Below are positions 56,515-64,000 of a stretch of 64,000 nucleotides of DNA, piece after piece. The stretch is from contig MNCI01002682.1 of assembly GCA_015680685.1 (NCBI GenBank), positions 575,119-639,118 on the forward strand, given 5' to 3'. The DNA is from Gnetum montanum. Lineage: Eukaryota; Streptophyta; Gnetopsida; Gnetales; Gnetaceae. The position numbers were made by a program, and so were the translations under genes. The notes under the pieces were generated by a model, which was not told the DNA's origin, did no database searches, and worked only from the letters and a program-made list of their open reading frames with translations. Each line of letters opens with the position of its first letter. Positions within the stretch are counted from its first letter, which is position 1.

Positions 56515-57048
56515 TTTATACGATGTAGTTCATGGATAACGAGTTGACCCACTATGATATTTAGGACTGTTAGATGGTATGCAAGGATTGGTTTGATGCC
56601 TCCATGGTTGTGTTCATTGGGTTGTATGGTTGTTGGAGTGTGAGTTGGTGACCCTGATGAAGTTACATGAGGCGTTGGGTTCGAAGGTAAGGGTGCACCA
56701 CAGTATGGGACTTGTGCTAGGTTGTAAGATGTAGTGGCCTCGAAATTGTATTGTCCTTTGTTACGGCCGTGTTTAAAGAAAGGACGTCTTTGATGTTGCT
56801 GAGGTTTCTCATTGCTATTGAGAGTAGTAGCACAAGTGTTGTTCCTGGGTTGTTGTTGTGGCACAAACACCTTGGGAATAGTTGGTGGCATTGTGGAAGG
56901 AGGGAAAGGATAAGAATGTTGAAATTTAGGAGGAATATAAGGTGCACAAGGTGGTGGTTATGTTGGAGGCATGGGTTGATAGTATTGTGGAGAATAATAT
57001 TGTGGTGAGATAGAGTATGTTGGCCCAGTTGAAGAAACAGGATGTTGC
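56515..57048. repeat. 534-bp copy 1 flanking the gap (likely assembly duplication)
   Basis: Identical by eye to 57877-58410 at a constant offset of 1362; both encode the same frames (for example 85 codons at 56751 and 58113). See copy 2 and the gap. Confidence 0.9.
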
Positions 57049-57876
57049 NNNNNNNNNNNNNNNNNNNNNNNNNNNNNNNNNNNNNNNNNNNNNNNNNNNN
57101 NNNNNNNNNNNNNNNNNNNNNNNNNNNNNNNNNNNNNNNNNNNNNNNNNNNNNNNNNNNNNNNNNNNNNNNNNNNNNNNNNNNNNNNNNNNNNNNNNNNN
57201 NNNNNNNNNNNNNNNNNNNNNNNNNNNNNNNNNNNNNNNNNNNNNNNNNNNNNNNNNNNNNNNNNNNNNNNNNNNNNNNNNNNNNNNNNNNNNNNNNNNN
57301 NNNNNNNNNNNNNNNNNNNNNNNNNNNNNNNNNNNNNNNNNNNNNNNNNNNNNNNNNNNNNNNNNNNNNNNNNNNNNNNNNNNNNNNNNNNNNNNNNNNN
57401 NNNNNNNNNNNNNNNNNNNNNNNNNNNNNNNNNNNNNNNNNNNNNNNNNNNNNNNNNNNNNNNNNNNNNNNNNNNNNNNNNNNNNNNNNNNNNNNNNNNN
57501 NNNNNNNNNNNNNNNNNNNNNNNNNNNNNNNNNNNNNNNNNNNNNNNNNNNNNNNNNNNNNNNNNNNNNNNNNNNNNNNNNNNNNNNNNNNNNNNNNNNN
57601 NNNNNNNNNNNNNNNNNNNNNNNNNNNNNNNNNNNNNNNNNNNNNNNNNNNNNNNNNNNNNNNNNNNNNNNNNNNNNNNNNNNNNNNNNNNNNNNNNNNN
57701 NNNNNNNNNNNNNNNNNNNNNNNNNNNNNNNNNNNNNNNNNNNNNNNNNNNNNNNNNNNNNNNNNNNNNNNNNNNNNNNNNNNNNNNNNNNNNNNNNNNN
57801 NNNNNNNNNNNNNNNNNNNNNNNNNNNNNNNNNNNNNNNNNNNNNNNNNNNNNNNNNNNNNNNNNNNNNNNNNNNN
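57049..57876. other. Assembly gap (828 N)
   Basis: Undetermined bases inside C gag, bounded by the two identical 534-bp copies. Confidence 1.
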
Positions 57877-58410
57877 TTTATACGATGTAGTTCATGGATA
57901 ACGAGTTGACCCACTATGATATTTAGGACTGTTAGATGGTATGCAAGGATTGGTTTGATGCCTCCATGGTTGTGTTCATTGGGTTGTATGGTTGTTGGAG
58001 TGTGAGTTGGTGACCCTGATGAAGTTACATGAGGCGTTGGGTTCGAAGGTAAGGGTGCACCACAGTATGGGACTTGTGCTAGGTTGTAAGATGTAGTGGC
58101 CTCGAAATTGTATTGTCCTTTGTTACGGCCGTGTTTAAAGAAAGGACGTCTTTGATGTTGCTGAGGTTTCTCATTGCTATTGAGAGTAGTAGCACAAGTG
58201 TTGTTCCTGGGTTGTTGTTGTGGCACAAACACCTTGGGAATAGTTGGTGGCATTGTGGAAGGAGGGAAAGGATAAGAATGTTGAAATTTAGGAGGAATAT
58301 AAGGTGCACAAGGTGGTGGTTATGTTGGAGGCATGGGTTGATAGTATTGTGGAGAATAATATTGTGGTGAGATAGAGTATGTTGGCCCAGTTGAAGAAAC
58401 AGGATGTTGC
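57877..58410. repeat. 534-bp copy 2 flanking the gap
   Basis: Second copy of 56515-57048. It continues without a break into upstream gag at 58411, while copy 1 continues into downstream gag at 56514, the pattern of one segment placed twice around a gap. Confidence 0.9.
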
Positions 58411-59819
58411 ACAAGATAAGCATTTGGGTTCGGATGGTATGAAGGGTGTCTCTAGTCTAAGGGTGGTCTCCCCCAGGACTGGGATTGTTGCCACTGTGAT
58501 CGAACACAGTATCTCTATACGCACTCTGGATGTAACGTGTTTCCCCAATGCTCATATAAATGTGACAAGATTGGGCATTGACCCTTGGCGTGATCGTACA
58601 GGAATATGTTACATTCGAATGTATGATTAGTAGTTGAGCTCTTATTTTCCTTATCCCTTCTTTCCAAATGTCTAATGTTTTGTCCTGCTTCTTGGGTTGT
58701 CAAAACTCTATCTCCAATGTTGTTGATATATTCTTCACACTTTTGATACATCCATTCCAACATCTTATTGATCTTTGCCTCGGCTTCTTCTAAAAATTGT
58801 TGTATTGGCAAAGATGAGGTTTCCACCTTGAGATTTGTTGATTTCTCCTTTTTATGATCATGGACCTTTGTTGAGTTGAAGTCAATATTTTGGTCCCGTT
58901 GATGTTTTTCAACACTCTCCCATCTAGCTACTTCTCCTTCTTCTTTTGCTACCCACTTAATAAGCTCTTGGATTTGATGGGTTTGTAGTTCATATAGTTG
59001 ACCTTGGGCATACGTTCCTAAGGTCTCTCTTGTTTCATTACGTAGCCCATCGATAATATGGTACATTAGCCTTTCCTTGGAAAACCCATGGCCTGGACAG
59101 TTGTTTAACAGTGAACAATATTTTTCTAAGGCCATGTCCAAGGGTTCATGTTTTGTTTGTTTCCATCCTTGGATTTTTTCCTCAAGGTTGACACTCTTGC
59201 ATGGGTTTGATATTTTTCGTTAAAGACTTCTACCCCTGTTGACTAGCGTCGTATTGAATTTGGTTTTAACGATCTATACCATACTTCCCCCCCGTTAACG
59301 AGTGTCATAGGAAAGAGCTTAAGTTTTTTCCAACTATTATCAATGTTATTCCATGTGCAGGCATCGTAGAAGGCTAGTAAATGTTGATGCAGATCTAAGT
59401 CATAGCTTCCTGAAAATTTAGAAAAGTTGTTTAAATCGAGCCTGGGTAGTTGGCTCTCTTTACGATGCCTACATGAGATTCGAATAGCCTCTTGTATTTA
59501 CATTAGGCTTGTAGTGGCCAGTGGGGGTTCATCGTCATCGAGTAAGTTATGCTTTTGTTTTTTGGGATGACATTGTTGTTGTTCATGTTTATAAGAAACT
59601 CCCATTTCAGGTTGTATGCTCCAATCTTCATCGTCATATAGCTCATTGGTTCTCCAATGAACTTCCTCACTAAGTGTGGAATTATTATTATCTTGTAGGA
59701 GAGGCATTGTTGTGTGTGAATTTATATGGCTTTTTATAATTACTTATTTTTAAGAGATATATCGTTAAGTTCTTTATAGTGACCTTGTATGATATAACTA
59801 ATCTAGATAACTAGCACCA

Positions 59820-59837
59820 TCCCCGGCAACGACGCCA
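59820..59837 (-). promoter_or_regulatory. Primer-binding site of C (tRNA-Asp type, best preserved)
   Basis: On the minus strand TGGCGTCGTTGCCGGGGA differs at a single base from the plant tRNA-Asp 3'-end complement, two bases inside the 5' LTR. It anchors the identification of all other primer sites here. Confidence 0.9.
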
Positions 59838-59838
59838 A

Positions 59839-60767
59839 TGATGAGTGGCGAGGTACCCCTACACTCAACCATATGAAATGAGCGTAGCACGTGTGATCCA
59901 GTCAAACTCCATAGACAGACTAGTTGTGGTACCTAGACAGTTATCCTTAGGTCACAGTTTGCTGTCTTCCCACCTGGACTAGTATTTATATTTGTCACAT
60001 AAGGTTTAGTCCAAACTGAGGTGTATGATGTGTTCCTAATTCTAACGCTACTCCTAAAGGCAGTGGAATGTAAGATCAACTAAGCTAAGCTAGGAGGAAA
60101 AGGGTAAGAAAATCTAATCTAGCCTAAGTGCGATGAGCAACCAATTCCTTGATCAACGGTACACATCTTGGACCTCATGCACGACTACCACTAGGATTAC
60201 CAAGCACAGATCCTGGGTACGCCACTGGGCTACCAAGTAGTCACACTTAATGCTCATAATCAAGTCGTACTCGTACTGCATTACTAGCCTAAGTGCGATG
60301 AGCAACCGATTCCTTGACTAACTGTACACATCTTGGTGCACGACTACCACTGGGATTACCAAGCGTAGATCCTAGGTACGCCACTACCAAGTAGTCACAC
60401 GAAGATTCTCGTAATTAATTTGTACTCATTCTACGTTAAAACAATTAAATAAACAAAGTGATTGCTGCAATGATGAAGTAATCTCGATCTTTATTTTCGA
60501 TCGTGTGCATGTCCAAGTACGTCACACTTGAATAAAGGATGCTGTACAATTAAATTCACCACACTACTGGCAGACATGGGAAAATAAACTATCTCTGGAG
60601 TGGCCAAACTGCCAGAGCTTCGCTACTTCTAACTCCTAATCTAACAACTAATGATGAACAAGGGAGAGCCGCTTCTTATTTATAGACATTGCGGTAGACT
60701 GCAATATCGCGACTGACGTGATATTGCGTACACGATATCGCTGCTTATGCAATATCACATCCCATCA
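59839..60767 (-). repeat. 5' LTR of element C (929 bp)
   Basis: TGATGAG...CCATCA edges; TATA on the minus strand at 60677-60685; palindromic GATATCG motifs at 60700-60760, fewer than in the left LTR. The same internal block duplication as the left LTR is present (units near 60121 and 60287). Confidence 0.9.
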
Positions 60768-60772
60768 GGTTT

Positions 60773-62122
60773 CCAAACCACTTAGCTGAGAAATCGATTG
60801 TAAGTTGATGGCCTTGGTAGCATTACATAGTTGTAGTAGCATAGGAATCTCATACTACATGGACGAAGTAGGTGGTAATTAGGTTGAGGAAGGAGGGACA
60901 TGTGTTGAAGGATGAGGAGGATGATAGGGGTATGGGGATTCCCCTCTAGGAGAGGGAGAATGAGTTTTGTAATACTCTAGAGGGTAGTAGTGATGCTGGA
61001 ATGAGGTGTGACTAGAAGAGTTAGATAGAGACAAAGATTGCTGAACATAGTACCCATATGGATCTGGTTGCCTGTAAGCGTATGCTACCTCGGTAGTGAC
61101 ATCCCTCATGATTTTGGATGTTGCCACTAATGGTACTTCTTTTATGGTTATGGTGGAGCTCCACTTGGATAATAAGCTTATTATTGGTGGGACTTCTTGG
61201 GATTGCATTGAGGATAAGGTAGTCTTTTGGGTGCTTGCCTTCTTGCCAACTTAGGACTTAGAGCATACACCCTAGATTCTTGCAAGTGTAACATAATAAG
61301 GTAACATCCCTTAGGATGATCATATTGCTAGATGTCACATCCATCATCATCATCTAATTTTGAATCTACAACCTCTTCTACTATAGTAGTTTTGCCCTTT
61401 CCCCTTTGGTAGGAACATTTAGCTTCTTTTCTTCTCCTACGATCACAATTACTATCTTGCTCTTTGGATTCCTCTATAATTTTTAGAACAGTTTGGAATT
61501 TTTTATCCAAATATTCCCACACTTTGTCCATCTTAGCCAAAATTTTGGAAATATATTTTTGAATCGACAAGGGATTTTGCTGCACTACATCATCAAGTGG
61601 TGCCTCCCCTTCACTGCCACAAAATTAGACCTCCTTTTTTCTGATGGAAGGATCCTGGTTATATACTCCTGAGCACTTTTGTATTTCCTCAATTCACCTT
61701 CTTCTTTTACAACTTGCCAATGAGCCTTTGAATATGATGGGCTCTAAGTTTTGATAGTCTTCCTTGGGTATAGACCTCAAGAGTTCTCCTCATTTATGAT
61801 CGGAACCCATCTATGATATAGCAAAGCTGCTCCCACTAAGAATAATCATGGCTAGGACATTTGTGCAAAAGGGAATAATTCTTACCCATTGTTACATCCA
61901 AGGGTTCATGTGTTCCTTATTGTTAGCCTTGGATCTACTTTCTCAAGTTGGGCACTTTAGAGGACATCTGATATTTGTCATTAAATAGCTCAAGCATCCT
62001 ACTCCATCTGCTGATTGATTCTGGCTCCAAAGAGTGGTACTAACTTTTTGCTTCTTTAGTGAGTATCCTGAGAAATAGCTTAATTTTTTGCCAGTCATTT
62101 TTTATGTTATGCAAGGCATGGG
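60773..62122 (-). pseudogene. gag: Element E gag, C-terminal two thirds
   Basis: On the minus strand this continues the E capsid domain after LTR F: NIKNDWQKIKLFLRIL, EAKSWYHSLEPESISRWSRM, LELFNDKYQMSS and EPLDVTMGKNYSLLH, matching A, B and C gag. At 61585-61328 come ISKILAKMDKVWEYLDKKFQ and a basic stretch, then the knuckle remnant C-D-I-stop-QYDHPKGCY (second Cys codon is a stop). The tail (61208-60879) is Tyr/Pro/Ser-rich (SPRGESPYPYHPPHPSTHVP). It meets element C at the GGTTT duplication. Confidence 0.75.
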
Positions 62123-63180
62123 TGATGAGACACGATATTGCATGCACCGCGATATCGCGGTCGTTGCGATATCGCATCCCATGCTATATCGCATACGCGA
62201 TATTGCGTCGTCCCCTGCGATATCGCGTATGCGATATCGCGGTCCACCGTCAAATCTATAAATAAGAGGCAGCACTCCCCTCATTTCTCATCCTGGTTTA
62301 GAAGTATTAAAACTCTGGAAGTTTGATCACTCTAGAGATAGAATATTTTCCATGTGCCCGCAGTAGAAGTCCTAGAGTGAATGGATCTTTATTCGAGCAA
62401 CATTGTACCTGAACAGAAGTTGTGTATGGCAATAAAGATGAACTTGATTGGATAAACCTTGCTGTGCATGGAATAAGATTTTATTTAAATGTTATTTATT
62501 GCTTTACTAGAATGCCATATGAGTACGACTTGATTACGAGCATCTAAGGATGTGTACGGTTAGTCAAGGAATCGGCTGCTCATCGCATGTGGTATGAGTA
62601 CAACTTGATTACGAGCATCTCGTGTGACTACTTGGTAACCCAGTGGCGTATCCAGGATCTACACTTGGTAATCCTAGTGGTAGTCGTGCATGGCAGATGT
62701 GTACGGTTAGTCAAGGAATCGGCTTCTCATCGCACGTAGGCTAGATAGATTCTCTCAATCCTTTCCTCCTAGTTAGGTGCCTCAGTACAACCACTTCGAG
62801 CACGTACGTTACGCGTGGTGATGCTAGCAACGATTAGCATTTGGTAGCTGCGGTTGCATCGGTTCAGGCTATGTACGGTAAGTGGGAACAGATGCTGATG
62901 CTAGTTAATTTAGACTTAGTCCTTAGTTAGAGTTAGCTAGTTTCTCAACCCTTCACTCAATAGCATAGGAGAAAAACATTTAAAAACTATAAAAATCATA
63001 TACATTGGACTTACTTAACCATACACCATGACAACTACAAGTAAGTCTGGGAAGACAACGAATGATTAACCCCAAGTGTTCCATGGGGCATGTAGGCATT
63101 TAGTCTACGAAGTTTGACCGGATCGCGCATGCTACGCTCGTTTCGTATGGTTGAGTGTAGGGGTACCTCACCACTCATCA
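62123..63180 (+). repeat. Element F: solo LTR (1058 bp) inserted in E gag
   Basis: Plus-strand orientation, TGATGAG...CTCATCA edges, no internal region. U3 holds four perfect GCGATATCGC copies (62149-62158, 62166-62175, 62217-62226, 62231-62240) just before TATA TCTATAAATA at 62255-62265. Flanks are ATGGG and ACAGG, a decayed or absent target duplication. E gag reads through if it is removed (LQALHDA then NIKNDW). Confidence 0.85.
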
Positions 63181-64000
63181 ACAGGCATCATGAAGGGCTT
63201 GAAGATGGGTCTATGGATCTGAGTTATATCCCCCCTCAAATATGGGGATATTGTTCATATCCAAACTCTTGATTCTTGTTATTCTTTACATGCTTGGTTG
63301 GGATTCTGATTACCTATGTGATGTTCAGCATGCTTCAAGTTTCAAGTAAAGGTTCATCATCATCATGATTTTGATAATGCATATGATGTTCTCTGTGACC
63401 CCTTCATTCATGGTAAGGCCTACGATCATAGTCCCATCATTCACCTCCATCATGGTTTCATCCTTTATGATTTTGATCAGATTTAGAAGAGGAAGAAGAA
63501 GATGTAGAAGAAGAGGATGAAGAGGGAAGAGGACTACCATCACCATGGTGTCTACCACCTTCTCTCTGCTTGTCATGGCCATGATCATTAGCTTTATCAT
63601 CATCATGATGCTTGCTTGAGCCCTTGCCTTGGCTTCCACTTTTGCTTAAACTCGGATTGTTGATAGTGAACTATATGTTCAAGTTCAAGCCCCCTTCATC
63701 AAAGTCAAGGGGTGGAGAATCATGTTGAGAACCCCTAGAGGGAGGATACTCATTATCTTTTTGGTTCATCAAGAACAAGGGGTTAGTGAACCATTTCCCC
63801 TTCATAGCTTCATGATGCTTCTCCTAGTGTTAATCTCTTTTCCATTGTCATTATGTGGGATAGTAGTCCCAATAGTCATGATCTTCCATGACATATTCTT
63901 TGTGGAGATCCTAGATGTCCAACCTCTTAAGAGTTTAGAGTAGCATCCTCGAAATAGATCAGTTGGATAGTGACACAAAATTGTCCTTCATATCTCTCCA
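63181..64000 (-). pseudogene. gag: Element E gag, N-terminal part (runs off the window)
   Basis: On the minus strand: EYVMEDHDYWDYYPT near the right end, KGKWFTNPLFLMNQ, EYPPSRGSQHDSPPLDFDEG, then a low-complexity Ser/His/Asp-rich stretch (SKHHDDDKANDHGHDKQREG, poly-Ser from GAAGAAGAA repeats at 63485-63530), then DDEPLLET and GGYNSDP, THLQALHDA, which joins the capsid part across LTR F. The low-complexity insert is not in A, B or C gag. Stops are present. The start codon and 5' LTR of E are outside the window. Confidence 0.65.

Larger units (their letters stand above)
56356..59707 (-). pseudogene. gag: Element C gag (interrupted by assembly gap and duplication)
   Basis: Starts MPLLQDNNNSTLSEEVHWRT at 59707. 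The capsid-like part is clear at 59141-58515: MDMALEKYCSLLNNCPGHGF, ERLMYHIIDGLRNETRETLG and ELIKWVAKEEGEVARWE. The zinc knuckle is CNIFLYDHAKGQC (second Cys lost to Phe). A Pro/Gln/Tyr-rich tail includes VFVPQQQPRNNTC and KPQQHQRRPFF. Between 57049 and 57876 are Ns, and the sequence on both sides is the same 534 bp, so the real gag is about 1.36 kb shorter than shown. It has the fewest defects of the three gags. Confidence 0.8.
50560..60772 (-). mobile_element. Element C: gag-plus-ORF2 LTR element without pol, inserted in E
   Basis: A minus-strand element (50565-60767) flanked by the target duplication GGTTT (50560-50564 and 60768-60772). LTRs are 982 and 929 bp. The internal region holds (minus strand) a nearly perfect tRNA-Asp primer site, gag, spacer, the longest ORF2 of the three pol-less elements and a polypurine tract. 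A gap plus apparent assembly duplication lies inside gag. It splits E exactly at the gag-protease transition. Confidence 0.9.

Noticed and set aside
56958-58253. A 431-codon minus-strand frame across the gap, and long plus-strand frames at 57017-57901
   Set aside because: They consist mostly of undetermined bases; the real ends are duplicated gag tail.
59820-59837. tRNA-Asp-like sequence
   Set aside because: Only 18 bases complementary to a tRNA 3' end next to an LTR; it is a primer-binding site, not a tRNA gene.
62149-62240. Regular short repeats in the F LTR resembling a CRISPR array
   Set aside because: Units are self-palindromes of 10 bp with no spacer of constant length, inside an LTR U3 of a eukaryotic element.

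Overview
The window looks like intergenic DNA of a large-genome seed plant: mostly decayed LTR retrotransposons nested in one another, with a small island of broken plant genes near the left end. The coding relics are plant-type (a malectin-like LRR receptor kinase and a TIR-class-looking NB-ARC domain). Very low gene density, heavily decayed elements and a TNL-like fragment would fit a gymnosperm, but the sequence does not prove it. No intact cellular gene was found.

Layout. 1-1146: right end of a minus-strand Athila-like element (H): leader, tRNA-Asp-type primer site and 905-bp LTR. 1147-3800: unassigned DNA, then a truncated long LTR of the family called G here. 3800-7500: gene-fragment island with an LRR-RLK pseudogene, a possible GDS-esterase fragment, an exact 338-bp tandem duplication, a small inverted-repeat (MITE-like) element and an NB-ARC remnant. 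7525-10151: plus-strand Ty3/gypsy chromovirus remnant (gag, protease, RT), cut off by the 3' LTR of element D. 10152-20206: D, a minus-strand Athila-like element (LTR, ORF2, pol with integrase/RNase H/RT/protease, gag tail). 20207-23335: tandem array of about 0.9-kb units. 23336-25569: plus-strand chromovirus integrase tail and unassigned DNA. 25570 to beyond 64000: E, a second minus-strand Athila-like element that frames the rest of the window.

E contains four insertions of its own wider family. A (30579-36468, TSD TTGGT), B (37143-47210, TSD ACTGG) and C (50565-60767, TSD GGTTT) are complete, with two LTRs each. F (62123-63180) is a solo LTR. B carries a 3.28-kb solo LTR of family G (38134-41410, TSD ATATC). 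Removing these insertions restores E in order (minus strand): gag (64000-60773), protease-RT-RNase H-integrase (50559-47216), untranslated region, ORF2 (29597-26745), 3' LTR.

The main observation is a two-tier family. D and E have gag, pol and a further ORF (ORF2, starting near MAPKR) downstream of pol. A, B and C keep the tRNA-Asp primer site, gag, the untranslated region, ORF2 and LTRs but have no pol, so they look like non-autonomous derivatives. ORF2 shrinks from about 2.8 kb (C) to 0.77 kb (B) and 0.43 kb (A). ORF2 in D, E and C is preceded by a TATA-type promoter candidate at a similar distance; in D and E this is topped by motifs like those in the LTR U3, suggesting a separate ORF2 transcript. 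A, B, C and F LTRs carry arrays of the palindrome GCGATATCGC upstream of TATA, where D, E and H carry a different ATCGATGGGG-type array.

Two assembly gaps (44775-44893, 57049-57876) are present. The second is flanked by two identical 534-bp copies of gag sequence, a likely assembly duplication. All ORFs carry stops or frameshifts, many of the C-to-T type expected from methylated DNA.
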